DNA from: Plantago ovata
Lineage: Eukaryota; Streptophyta; Magnoliopsida; Lamiales; Plantaginaceae
DNA: 64,000 nt
Reading direction: 5' to 3'
Assembly: GCA_028274465.1 (NCBI GenBank)
Contig: CM051458.1
Location: forward strand, 100,270,855 to 100,334,854
Shown: piece after piece, positions 34,910-47,727 of the stretch
Numbering within the stretch: the first letter of the stretch is position 1
Layout: the number at the start of each line of letters is the position of its first letter
Notes under the pieces: generated by a model
Told to the model about the DNA's origin: nothing
What the model saw: only the letters and a program-made list of their open reading frames with translations
Databases searched by the model: none
Program-made: the position numbers and the translations under genes

Positions 34910-37900
34910 TTACTGCTTCTTTGACAGTAGTGGCTCCAAAACTCCATCAGTAGAAGCAACAATCTCCCTATTACCCGACTCCAACTGGGAGGGAGAGTTA
35001 TCATCTGGTCTGCGTTTCATTAGCCTCTGGAAAGGGCTTCCTTTACTATCAAGAAATGATGGTGTCCTTGGAGTTGAAGACCCGTTTAATTTTGAAACAT
35101 GTTGCAAACAAACCTGAACTGCATCATGTACTCTAACAAAGTACCATTCTCGACCAATCAGATCAACCACCCCGGATTGTGTGAGGGTTACCAGAACTTC
35201 TCTATTCGGATTTGAAATGGCAATCTGGAATCAAACAGTGATGTTATAGTATACTCCATGAATTTATAGATCATGCTACTACCCCAGCCCAGATAGCCTA
35301 GAAGTTTATGTAAAATTATTGAATTGCCCAGTAGCATGCTGCTAAAACTTGCCTACTTCCTCAAATACATGCCAAAGTTAATATTAGGAATTTTGACCAA
35401 CAATTGGGCCGGTCAGTAACTTTGTACTCTTTCCTGTGACACATGAAATGCCCCTTTTAGTTAATACCTGAATGTTCCGCAACTTGTATTCCTGGTACAG
35501 GTCTTTCAAAGCTTGAACTGCACTAGAGTCTATGTAAGTGACAGCTGAAACAAAAGATCAGAGTAAATCCACGGTAAAGGATTCAGCTTTGCTTTCATGG
35601 CTACTCTAATTATTATATTTGCAAGCACAAATGCTGAGATCGAACAAGAATGAGCTCAACTCACGAACACCAGAAAATGATGTAAAACTGGGAATTGCAA
35701 GTTATAGATAGACTCACGAGCCATTTCAATTATTACGAAGTGAATTCTTGTGACTTCTGGTCCTCGTCCTGTAGGCCCATCAGTATCAAGTTCATATTCT
35801 CGCAACCTAGTAACAGAACGAGCCCATACGTTTATAAATAAAAATGAATATGACACAGCCATATATCAATTCAACCCAGCAGACAATACTTGCTTTCACC
35901 TGTCTTTAATGTAGCTTATATTTGCAAAATAGATGGGTGCATCGACTCGAACAATCACAATTCCATTATATGTATATGCTTCTGGATACTGTTCGGTGTT
36001 TCTATAGACAGTTGTTCCAGGAAGCCGGCCCAAGGTAGCTGCAGCAAACCAAATCCAGCTCATAAGTATGATAGTTACAATGGAAACAAAGTCCAAAAAG
36101 GATACAAATATAGACAACCCACAAAAAAAGAATCATAATACGTAAGTATAAGCTAATAGCATATCATCTTGGCCATTTTATGTTTGTTCTTACAAGAGGT
36201 ATGACTACTGCTCCAAAAGCAGTATCTTTCCAAAACTTTTAAAACATTGTATCCGTACAGAGCATCAATCTTTGAGAAAAGATTGGAAATCAAGATAGAA
36301 TATGAATAATGATAAAGATTTAAAGAGGCAAGGAGCAAAATAGAATTTTTATAACTTTACGATGTGACTATTGAGTATGAAGTACCAGAATAGCTTAGAA
36401 GCTCAAAAATGGAAGCATGGATACACACACACCATTTCTTTACGGAGAAAAATTACCAATATGTGGATTAGCTGATTCATGGATGACAAAAGCAAGAGAA
36501 GCACCAACCTGCGAACCAACAAGGGGAAGCAAAAAAAGTTACGACAATTTGCTTTTCTGTTTAACAATGGAGAATGAGTTCATAAAGTAATTTGCTGGTT
36601 TTACTTGTCATCGACTAGAGATTTTATGATATCACGGCCATTACTAGTCAATTTATTTTGCTTCATGTAAGAGTTCCAAAAGTTCTTGATATACTTACAC
36701 CAACAACGACACCGATCTCTATGCCAAGAAACAAGGTCACAGTAAAAGTGATGAACCAGAGGAGAAAATCCCTCTTATCCACGCGCCATAAGAAAGTAGC
36801 CTCGTCATAGTCCACCTGAACAAATAAGTATAAAGTTATCAATGAAATCGCTATCTAACGGGAGCCAAGAATACACAATTTCTCTCAACATATTTGAATG
36901 TGAATACTCCTAAAGTTTGGATGTGGGTTTGGATGACACCTATCACTTTGGTTTTCTTAATCACAATTAGCTGATAAGATCACCACCAAAGGCCTATACA
37001 GGTTGCCGTTTACAAGTATATGGACAACTAGAAAAGAATAGCATGCCTACTTTATTTTTAGAAAAGAGTTGTGCTACATGAGGAGAGTAAAGGATCACCA
37101 AAAATAGTTGTGCTACATGCTAAAACTCATGTGAAAGTGATTTCAGTTTCTTATTGGTAAATAGATTAATTAGCAACGAGGGCAAAAGTCAGCTTATACT
37201 TGATAAACCAGAAACTCACCAGTCCAATAACAGCAGAAATCACTATAGCAGCCAGAGCGGACTGAATGACAAAAAACACAAACACAGTCAAGGAAAAAAG
37301 AAAAAAAACAGGAAAAAAAATCTTTATTAACAAGATAAATTGCTGAAATTAAACAATTAGAAACAGAAATAGCATAGCAGAAGTATGTGACAAACATTTC
37401 GAAGGCAACTTCTTTGCTGTGTTTCAGAGCAATCTTTTTAGATAGAGTAATAGAGTTGCCAGTGATATTCCATATTCAGAAGTGTATGAGAAAAAATTTG
37501 AACTTTTCCAACAAAGAGAGAAATATTATTGTGGCAAAAAGTCTGCATACCAACCTGGGGAATGAATTCAAATAAGGGGGTCAGGAACTGAAGCGCACAA
37601 CCCATAATAATTCCCATCACTATCCCAGATAATCCAGTTTTAGCTCCACTTTCATGATTCACGGCTGACCTAGAAAATGATCCTGCATCACAAGTTATAT
37701 GGAGAAAAATACTTCAGAACTCACATGATATGTAAAATGAATCATTGACAATTAGCCTCTTGTTCTGGAAAGATAACGCACCAGTTGTAGGATAAATTGA
37801 AAAGAATGAACCAACAATATTTGCTACACCAAGACCAAATAACTGCAGGGAAAGAAAAAAGAGTTCGTAAATTAGAGTGAAATACACTATTTACATACTA

Positions 37901-40900
37901 AACACAGGCTTACTGTTAAGATAACACGAAAGTAAGTTAATGCCCCCATCTTGCAATGGCTTGAGCTCTATGCAATTCGAATTTCAAAATTGGCCTTTCG
38001 TATATGAAAGTAACATTATGCATTTGGCCTATACCCAAGTACCACCTTAAGAAGTAAGAACCCATCTCAATGCTTGACAACTGAAAGTGAAACAGAAGTA
38101 TTTCCAGGTACATGAGTATAAAGTTCTATGAAAAACTAACCTCTTGATTGGAATTCAACTCATATCCATTTTTTGCTGCAAGTGCTTTTGCAATCCCTAC
38201 AGATTCCTGCACAATAGAGTTGACATTAATTTCTTACTCCTTAACTACACCAATAGGACGCGAGTTAAAGGAAGCATGACATAAAGGTCAAGTAATTCTT
38301 CTCTTACAAGGATAGCCACACCCGTGATAAGCATTGTTGTTGGAATTAAAGACTTTGTGTAGCGAAATTCTGTCGGGATGGAAAACTTTGGAAGACCCTG
38401 GGGTATTTCACCGACCTATAACAGTGAAAGAAACTAATGAAGGTATTCACAATTCAGTTTCCATACTGTGGCTTGTCATGATGGATTAAGTGCTTACAAG
38501 AGAAATTGAGGATGGATGGAATATTTTCACAAAAGCTGTGCCAAAGACAACAGCTGTAAGTGGACCAGCTGCTCTTAGGAACCGCAAAGACTTCCTGGTT
38601 TTTCCCTGTACGCATTATGCAATGATCGACGATCAAATAGTTAACTTAAAGAGATCAATGAGTAAAAGGAATGAATTTGGTCAAAAGTTATTGGAGGTCG
38701 TACCAAGTGTTTCATAATTACGAGAATAGCTAATACAATAGATCCCATGACGAAAGGCTGCCACAAGAACTACAGAGTAATGACAAGAAAAAATATAAAT
38801 ATTGTGGTCAGAATTAAAAACTAGATTTGATCATGCAGTGGAAAATAACTCAAGGACATATATAAACTGAACATTGGAAAAACAATTACACTACAGGCAA
38901 TCCACCTGCTACAGTACACATTAAAATAAATAAAAGACCATGAATTCAGTATCAACATTGAACCCTATGGTAAAGGACTAGTGGGCAACTTTTAATGTGA
39001 GATATATTTTAGATTTTCAGAAAATAATAGAATAAAGAAAGATTTAAATGCAAATGTAGTTCACCAAAGTCATCGCTAAGATATCAGTCATAGGACTGGT
39101 ATATTAGAGGACCAAAGCCACACTTAGGACCAAAGAACTATTTAGTTATATGAAATTATGAACACACTAATTTTATCCTGTGATTTTTAGTTGAGAGTGA
39201 TTTTGACATGAATCAAGGAAACAGCAAGGAATTACATCATGCTGCAGTTGTTTCAAAAATACAAAAAGAAAAAACTAACATAGAAGATTATATTCTGAAT
39301 GAACTGACAATGGTATGTACCTTATCAGCGCCTAGAATAATGCTCTTAATCAATGGAATGATTTTGCTGCTACGTTCTACGTCATAGCCCAGGAAATATT
39401 TTGCCTGAGACAAGGCAATTACAATTGCTGAAGCAGTAGTAAAACCAGAAATCACAGAATGGCTGATGAATCGAATAAGCCATCCGAGCCTAAATAGGGA
39501 GAGAAAAAAATTCAATATGAGCATTTTTACTGCATTAAGTTTTATTTGAAGGATAAAACTGGGAAAAAGCATTGTTCCCTAACCCAAGCAATACTAAAAT
39601 GAGAAATCACATAATGGTGCTGATGGAACTAATCCAAGCCTACCGGCTGGAACAATTAAATTTAAGCATTTCTGATCCACTTTGCCATAATATCTGTTTA
39701 CAACAAGATTTTATTATTATTCTACAACCAAACAACTGCTGCATCTACAGAGGTTGCTCAAATTTCTCCAAATGAGAGAGAGAGGAACATACTCAGGCTA
39801 ATTAATACGTAGGGGGTCAGATTATCACTTATCAATAAGAGTATACTGATATAATTCAGCTTGTTGGATTTTGGAACCCCTACACCGTGCATATTATCAC
39901 TAGTACCAATATGTATCACTCTAGCATATTTAGATAGTTCTGTGCAGTTCTTAACAGGATATATGATGGACTTATAGTACAATTGGAAAATCTTACAGAT
40001 TGACTATTTATCTCAAAATGACTTATCCTATTTCCCATTTCAGAAATCGCAATTCCCTTTTAAAGTGTACGTCTTACTTAGTAGTAATGGAACCCTATTG
40101 GCTTCTACCACTACCTCTGAAGGCAACAGAAATAAGTACCTCAGGCTTTCAATTTCCAACAAATTCATGTACAAAGCGTAGCTACCCAAATTGCATGCTC
40201 AAAATAGCAAAAGAGAGACTGGTATACGTTGTTTTCATAATGTCTATATACATCATCAAGAAGTGACTGAATCAGAAATGAGCATCTGGAGTCGAAGGAA
40301 ATATAAATGTAAAAGAAAACAGTGATCCACATTGTCATACTGACGTGTAGATTTGATGATGTAAACAAATAAAGATTTGAATGCATAGTGCAGAGAATAT
40401 TATATTACTAAAATGCACAGAGACGTGATCAGATGAGAAAATGAGCATGTTAGCACCAGGAGGAAAATTCCTGACACGGAAATGCAAACAATTAACACCA
40501 GAGATGAGCACCTTAAAAGCCCCATGACGCACTCCAAAACACCAACCATAAATGCAAGCTGTATTGCAAGCTCAGTGTACAATTGCTCCGATGAGTCAAC
40601 GATGCCGCCCAATACATTAGAGACCAGGAGCGACGTCAATGCAACCGGACCTATAGCTAGTTGGCGAGACGATCCAAAAATCGCATACACAAATATCGGC
40701 ACAAAACCAGAATCTGAATCATAATTTGCAATCTAGTCAGGATTAATTAGGCCTGCAGATTCATCCATAACTTGAACACCAAAAGCTCGATAACAAAAGC
40801 AATACGTAGAGAAACAGTGTCAATCCAAGTACACTCTACAGAAAATTAAAATTAGAAGATGAAACTTACAGAGTCCATAAATAGGCTGAAGTCCAGCTAG

Positions 40901-41365
40901 CTTCGCGTACGACATGGACTAATTCAATACAAATCCAAAAGCAGAACAAATTCGTCATCATCAATTGAACAACAACAACGAGTAATCAATTGATGAATCA
41001 CTGAGCAAATAGAAATGAGTTTTACAGCTAATTACCTGGGGAACGAGCATGACACCGACAGTGATACCAGCCATGAGGTCAGCCTGGAGATACTCGCGCC
41101 AATTATAGGTATGAATCCAACGGTAACAAGGCAGGAAAGTCTCAATCCACTCGGTTCCAGTCATACGCCCTAATTTGGAGCGCCATTTGTCGAGGGAAGA
41201 GGAAGAGGAGGAGGACGGGGTGGATGTGGTGGTAGGGTGCTGGAACTGGATGATTCGGACGGGTCGCGGCGGAGTAGCGGCCATGGCGGCGAGGTCGAGG
41301 ACGCTGGGAGAAGCGAAGCTACTACTACTAGTCCTGGTGGTGATGGAATTGTCGTCCGTAGCCAT
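34910..41365 (-). CDS. SULTR4: SULTR4-type vacuolar sulfate transporter, exon 9 frameshifted
   Basis: Seventeen exons, in gene order: 41036-41365, 40870-40918, 40512-40713, 39321-39489, 38704-38769, 38498-38605, 38308-38415, 38141-38206, 37782-37843, 37555-37682, 37220-37261, 36699-36815, 36457-36508, 35900-36038, 35718-35806, 35468-35544, 34910-35224. The product would be about 705 residues: Ser-rich N-terminus, SLC26/SulP membrane core ([49 protein letters not shown]), then a C-terminal STAS domain ([13 protein letters not shown]). SULTR4 proteins export sulfate from the vacuole. In exon 9 a run of five T's (37799-37804 region) stands where the [12 protein letters not shown] reading needs four, so the total is 2,119 nt. 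Read literally, translation leaves frame after about residue 380 and stops early in exon 10, losing the last membrane segments and STAS. All other exons are intact, which suggests a sequencing error or very recent damage. Confidence 0.88.
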
Positions 41366-42752
41366 CTATCTGAGAGATGGTTACGTGAAGAAGATAGAAT
41401 ATCAAACTGGAAAGAGGAAGAAAAAAAAGTCATCAGAGTATATATATGGCCCCTGATTGGGGATTTTTATTTTATGAATAAAAAGTTAATTTAATTATGA
41501 TAGATGGATGGGATTGGTGAAATTAGATTGTCCAGTAGAATTGTTCCACTGCAGAAAGCACTTAATGCGCTCTCCAAGAGCCAAAACTGGACTGGAGGCG
41601 ACAAAGTTTACTAGTGTGATGCGACCACTATACACATGTTAATCGTGGCAAACTGGACATTTCACATTTCAATTCAATAGTGAGATTGTTGAGAATTACT
41701 AGGTCCAATATAACTCACTAATATATTGATTATTGCGGGTTCTTCGTGTTATTAGACTATTAGAGTAATAATGAAATATACGTATAGTGTATTTTGGTGA
41801 TGTAAGAAAAGAGTTTTTCATTAAAAAATCTAAAAGGAAAAACTGGAGCTCCCAAAGTTTTACATGACGGTATAGAAGGAAAAGGGAACGGAATTACTCT
41901 CCCAGGGTGCAGCGCCGCAGACATGCAGGTGACCAGTTCAATTATGGTACAATACAGTTTTTGTGATACGGAGTAATAATTAATAAATTGATGAATATTC
42001 AATATTGCCCAATGTATGAGGACTGATACTAGGCCAGGTACGTTGTCAACCTGTCACAAAGTATTCCATCATAAACGTGCACAGAAACAAAATCATTTCA
42101 TTGACGTATCTAAAAATTGAGGATATAATTCCCTAATAATAATAGATCGGGTGAATCTAGATCAAAATTAAATTAGGTCGGTTGTATCCGGGTCATTCAC
42201 TGCGTATAATTTTGGCCCGGATAATAATTAATTTTATTTCGGATCGAACGAATTCAAGACAAGTTTAATACGGATCAGATTTGTATTCGAGTCCAAACTA
42301 ATATGGGTAATTTCGGGTCATTTTCTTATGGGACAATTTTATTCAGGCGCTCGCTCTTAGATCGGATCTCATGAAAAGTTCGAAAAATTAACCAGTGTAT
42401 TTCGAGTGAAATTTTAAATTAATGATCAAATCGAATTTCAACTCAATCAATTTTGCGAAGTATTAATGTGAGTGACTACGCCATTTTGGATGAAAATATT
42501 GGGCAGCTTGATGTGCCATGATTAGAAGTTTTGAACCAAGTTTTAAGTTTTAACATATTACATGAGGGAGCCTACGTCATTGAGAGGCGAATTAAGGAAT
42601 TAACATTAGGAGGTGTTGTAAGTTGTATCATCATTGTAATGATTTATCAAAATGGGATTGTGACCTTTTGTAAAAAGGAAAAATTGGTTAGATTATAATT
42701 TACTTTCCCCAATTGGGAGGGGTAATTTATAAACCGTAGAAGATATTCATAC
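41366..42752. other. promoter region of the sulfate transporter and spacer
   Basis: The bases just above 41365 are the promoter/5' UTR of the minus-strand SULTR4 gene. Around 42140-42320 is a GGGTC/CGGATC-rich stretch with phrases such as GGTTGTATCCGGGTCATTCACTG, similar in style to transposon subterminal repeats, but no ends could be found. Confidence 0.35.
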
Positions 42753-42758
42753 AAAAAA
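42753..42758 (-). terminator. pol III terminator of tRNA-Lys copy 1
   Basis: TTTTTT on the minus strand begins directly after the tRNA discriminator base. Confidence 0.8.
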
Positions 42759-42831
42759 CGCCCACCGTGGGGCTCGAACCCACGACCACAAGGTTAAGAG
42801 CCTTGCGCTCTACCAACTGAGCTAGACGGGC
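42759..42831 (-). tRNA. tRNA-Lys (anticodon CUU), copy 1
   Basis: The 73-nt minus-strand sequence GCCCGTCTAGCTCAGTTGGT...GGTGGGCG folds as a standard tRNA: 7-bp acceptor stem with two G-T pairs, D arm with GTTGGTAGAGC, anticodon loop CTCTTAA (CTT anticodon for Lys codon AAG), 5-bp T stem GTGGG/CCCAC with loop TTCGAGC, discriminator G. Box A and box B are both intact. It is identical to the second copy at 49929-50001, although the flanks of the two differ. Confidence 0.97.
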
Positions 42832-43732
42832 ATCTACGTAAGTGAAATGTAACACTTACATACTTTATATAGCCATTTGTATCCTGAATTTCATTTGACG
42901 GACTGTCCATGTAACGTATGATCATTTATTGTGACTTCTGAAAATGAAGCTTAAATTATTTTGATTCTTGACAAAATTCCAATGACCACTACCCTGCCCA
43001 CTCAACAAAACTGCAAGGTGTTTGGTGCAAAAACATTCTCTGGTATGTTTTGTTTGGAATCCTAAAGAAGTGATTTGATTTCGCTTTCCAAATTGATTAA
43101 AACCACCCTTTATTTCACTTTCAAAACGCACAAGCAGGCACAGAGGAAGACAATGGTGAAAAGACAGACCAGTGATGATTTTTTCTTCTCGTTTCTTTTC
43201 CGTTTCAATATTTCCTTCATGCATAGTTCAAGCTTAGTTCGGTATTATTCTTATTCGAACTTGTGATTGTATAATCAACATAATAGAGCAAAATCACGTT
43301 CTCCAGTTTCACTTTCACATGACACACTTATAGTAGTCCCATTAAACAAGCACATGTGCACGACAGAATCCAGCATATATTCATGCATTCAGCTGCATTT
43401 ATAACCAACCTAACTTTTCCTGATAAAGATAGAAGACGAGGGCCTAACACCACACGATAACAAGGAATGATACCAATTTAATACTTGACACTTCAAAAGA
43501 ATATATATCCCCACAGAAGATAATTGGTCATGTCAAAGCAACATATTCAGATGCCATTTCAATATAACAGCCAAGAAATACCCAGAACAAAATAGAAAAA
43601 AAACACAAAATATCATCATTATGAAAATTCTGTTCGCACAAATTGGTAACCCAAACAAATCCTTAAGTTTGACACCAAAAGTTGACTTTCTTTTTTTGAG
43701 GTAGAAGTAACTTGAGGTTGGGGCACACTAGT
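42832..43732. other. spacer between tRNA-Lys and the E2 gene
   Basis: AT-rich. Includes the presumed 3' UTR of the minus-strand E2 gene just below 43733. Short frames at 42922-43266 are not supported. Confidence 0.4.
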
Positions 43733-46700
43733 CTACATTGATTCTTGTGACCGTCTCACACATCGGCTAACCTTCTTCTTGAAGTCATCCCTATGTTCTC
43801 TCCATTCTTTCTGCATTCATCAATCAGATAATGTTGCAATCAGTAAAAATCTCAGGAAAAAAGAAACTAAATATTTGCATTGAATTATGAAGTCCGATAG
43901 TGCAGGTTATGCGACAAATATATTTTCTCAAGATTGTCACGAAATGAGCTCTCAAGAGTTTTCTTTGTTTAGCAAGTGATAAAGATACTAACTCTTGTCT
44001 TCAGAACCAACATATTCACATTTTTAACTAGGCGAGGACATGAAAATGCTACATGAAACAGTAAAGTATAAAGAGCATGTGGTTATTTCAAAGCTTGCAC
44101 ACTACGAAATACTATTAGATTTCAACTTACAGCCGCTTCTACGTTTGCAGGAGACTCGTCATTAGGGCTTGAAAGCATCGATATGATGCTAAGAACTATG
44201 CTCTCCACCTGAAAATGACAAGCGTTAGGATAACCAATAGTATGTTGCAAACATAAGTGAGTGGTGAATTTTACTGCTGACATTCTCCACAATTTTGTAA
44301 TACATAAAGACAATGGGAATAAGGAACTGCATAGCACTAAAACACACACTACTCCATATGAGATTGACAAGTAGGTTGACAAATTTATTCTATCCAGTAA
44401 TTTAATTTGGAGAGACTACAGAAACAGAACAATCTAATGAAAGTTTAGAATATAAGTAGAATTGAGGAGGGCAGTGGGGAGTGAAAAGATAAGGTTTAGA
44501 CTTTAGAGGCATACAACTATAAAAAGGTATAATCCAAAGTTAAGCAATGAAAACAATGAATATCCTATTTCCACTTACAAGTAATATCCGAAAGAGAGAC
44601 CATGTTACAGAACTATAGTCCTAAATTATTATTAGCATTAATATTTCTTATTATTAGAGTTTTATTAAGAAGTCCTAATAAGTTCTAGGTAAATTAGGAA
44701 GTAAGTTCCATATATATAATAGAGTGTCAGAGTCCAGCGTTTAATTAAGAATTCAGAAGTTTAAGTTATAGTCGTTCGCTCATAGGAGAGATGGTTTCGC
44801 CTTAGGTTGGTTTGAATCTTCGGAGATTGGTGTCTTTGTTTTCTTTTCTTTATTTTCTGACAATAAACTCAGAAAACATACCTATTTCTACACCAAATCC
44901 TTTCTTTCTCAATCCCTAAATCCTCTATCAGACCACAATCCCAAGTCAAAATTTACTTTAAACCACCACCACAAATTTTCCAAATCTGTGATGAGGTCTT
45001 AGAAAGATCAAGTACATCGTAAATGAGCTTTCACTCTGTTAGCCTTGGTTTGCCAGATTAAATAAGATAGTTCTCACAGTGAGCAGTAATGTGAACAAAA
45101 AAGCAATGCTTTGACACTATTCACTGCTAAGCTATGGTTGTCAGTTGGCGTCAAGGACAAAATGGCAATAATGTTGGGCACCCGACATTTATAGGTTAGT
45201 CTTCAAAATTTGTTCTTTCCATTTACTGCCCTCAAAGAATTCCATCAGAACAGATTTATCATACTTAATACTCCATGAAGAATTAACAGAGGTATTATTT
45301 GAACACGTTTTAGCCATTTTATATAGATTATAATAGCTGAAAGATCACAAGAATAAAAATAACATTTAATGTTGTATAATGTGATTCAAATAGCACCCAC
45401 TGCCACTACAAGCATGGCAAGGTAAGTTTGCTTTGTTCTGTTATTCACTATTAACAATAGAGTTAATTGAAGAACGAGACCACAAGGTAAAAAACTTATG
45501 TCTCTGGAATATATGAGGAAAAATGTGATTGAAATGGACATGTATAAAAGAGCCAAACTTGGCATAACGCCAAGGCTCGAGGAGAGATATTTATATTCAT
45601 ACCGTGTGGACTGGAGACCAGCGCTCACTAGCTAATTCATAACCGTTTGGATCATCACCAGGTGGATGAAGAATTGAAATGCAAACCTTCCCGTCATTGT
45701 AAACTGCATCTCAAAGTTATTGGAAAGATACATGAGAAATCCACAGATAAGAAAACAAAGTAAGAAAACAGCAGTTCATCAGCAGGGGTACAAACCATTA
45801 GGATGCCAAATCTCGGAGGTAAACCTCACCGTCGGAGGACTATTCGGATAATTTTGAGGAAAGCTCATAATCGCATTGAAGAAACCTCCCTCACTGCAAG
45901 TTTTAATACAAAGTTATTAATCATTTACACTGAGTTTCATCTGAGGCACCAGAATGAATATCAAAACCTTCATGACACTACCATATACTCTATTCATCAA
46001 ATCAACATTTATAAAACGCTGAATTTACAAAGATTCATAAATCCATAAGCTTCTTTCATCCCTAGTGCATACTCCAAAGATCCACATATACCGAAACTAT
46101 CATAAAGAATCAGCTTTATCGGTCTAACAATCACTCTTTTTATCTGGGTGTTTTAAAGGTACTAAAAATTATGTTTATATAACAGTCCCAAAATCTACAT
46201 CATTGAGTTTCACAATCCCACCGAAATACCCAATCAATCTCACCGCATCCAAGCCAAACAAAGTCACATAACCCACTGCAAGACGCAGAACGAAAACCCG
46301 AAACTGTACATACAACACAAACAAAGCAATTGGCCTAATTACCACTAAAGACAGAAAATTGGACACACAAATCCAGCTAAAACCCCTTGAACACAAAACC
46401 TAAGAGCCCACAAACCAAGAACTTCCCAAGAAACCAAAAGCACAAGCAGATCGACCTCATAAAATCAGAGAAACACAAAATTCAAGAATTTCACACAAAC
46501 AACAAGCTGTAAAGACTCACTAGAGAGTATCTGGCGGCCCGATAATGGTAACACTCCATTCGAATAAGTTGCTTTCGTCCAATAAACCCGCCGAGAATCC
46601 ATCAACAGGGTTCTTGCACAGATCTGCAAACAAAACAAGTAGATCATTAAAACCCACACAGAATTATTTTTTTTTAAATTATAAAATTGCAAGTGAATTA

Positions 46701-46784
46701 ATTCAAGAATCCCAAAATTGTGAAAAGGGTGAGACCTTTGAGCTGTTTCTGAAGAAGGAGGCTAGCTTGAGACGGTGAAGCCAT
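43733..46784 (-). CDS. UBC7: ubiquitin-conjugating enzyme E2, UBC7/13/14 (UBE2G-like)
   Basis: Six exons in gene order: 46736-46784, 46521-46623, 45796-45893, 45603-45703, 44131-44208, 43733-43810. They sum to 507 nt (168 residues; Arabidopsis UBC7/13/14 are about 166). The start is the ATG at 46784, giving [17 protein letters not shown]. The UBC fold motifs are [34 protein letters not shown], and [20 protein letters not shown] with catalytic Cys91. The acidic loop that follows ([17 protein letters not shown]) is the insertion typical of the UBE2G/Cdc34 class, and plant members act in ER-associated degradation with RING ligases such as HRD1, often making Lys48 chains. Intron 4 is 1.4 kb and holds a solo LTR. 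Which of UBC7, 13 or 14 it matches best cannot be settled by eye. Confidence 0.94.
44603..44930 (+). mobile_element. solo LTR, 328 bp, in intron 4 of the E2 gene
   Basis: Begins TGTTACAG and ends CTCTATCA (TG...CA termini). The 5-bp sequence GACCA flanks both sides, at 44598-44602 and 44931-44935, an exact LTR-type target-site duplication. TATATATAATAGAG near 44711 and CAATAAACTC near 44862 look like its own promoter and polyA signals, giving plus orientation, opposite to the host gene. No internal retrotransposon sequence remains, so it arose by LTR-LTR recombination. Confidence 0.85.
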
Positions 46785-47727
46785 GGAGGCAAGGGGGAAT
46801 TTAGATTGAGATATTTAGGAAGAAAAAAAGGGTTCTTCTGTGAAAGGGGCAAGCAAGAAAAGCAAAGAAACAGGAAGGAGTGTATGTATAAATTATATTG
46901 GGGGTTCAAAAGAATAGTTTTTACACGATTATATATACACAAAAAAAAGAACAAGAAGATGACTGTCACAGGATTTATCTATGGCTTTCCAAGAATGACA
47001 CAATTTCCTATGCGTAAAATTCGTGTATATGAGAAAAGAAAATCAAATCGGGTAAAAATTATTTGGCGTTTCCTCTCCAAGTAGTCTCCCCCTTTTCAGT
47101 TTTCAATCTAGCTCAAGTGTGGACTGGTCATCAGATTTTGTATACTTTGTACCCGGTTCGATCCTTTTTTTTCTTTTTGTTTATTTTTTTCCCTCTAAAC
47201 CCTAGCACTTCCTATTTTTGGCTTTCATCATTTTCCTTTTAAATTTTTCATCATTTTCTTTTTCATTTATGCGTGTTTGGCACGCCTTCATCAGGTGATT
47301 TCCACCTTATTTGACGAGATTGGTCGAATAAGGCGATTTGACTATGATAAGGGATATTTGATAAATGTCAATAGGGTGATTGACGATTGATATAGCTTTT
47401 AAAAAAAATAGTGAATGATCAGTTACCGATAATCTTATCAACTAGCTATAAATCGTCTTATTAGTTTATTTGGCCAAGTATACAATTTGTGTTATTGTCT
47501 CCTATTTATTGTGTCGCAACGCATCGCATCGCATGCGAACAAAAATGCGAACAGGAAACAGTCAATAATTCATTTTTCTCTACATTTCATTAGTTTATAT
47601 GGGGTATGAAAATATGTGCATCAAACATACTTACATGTTTTGTTTCTTGTATCAAATTTTACGGTTTACATTTTTTTTGTATTCCTTGGTCCATTAAATC
47701 GACAAAAGTGATAACCAGTAAGTTCTC
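46785..47727. other. promoter of the E2 gene and spacer
   Basis: The bases above 46784 are the E2 5' flank. The remainder is AT-rich, with CTCTAAACCCTAGC near 47195. No gene recognised. Confidence 0.4.

Noticed and set aside
42140..42330. GGGTC/CGGATC-rich stretch, considered as a second copy of the fold-back element
   Set aside because: No TAGGCTTTT ends, no inverted partner, no target-site duplication.
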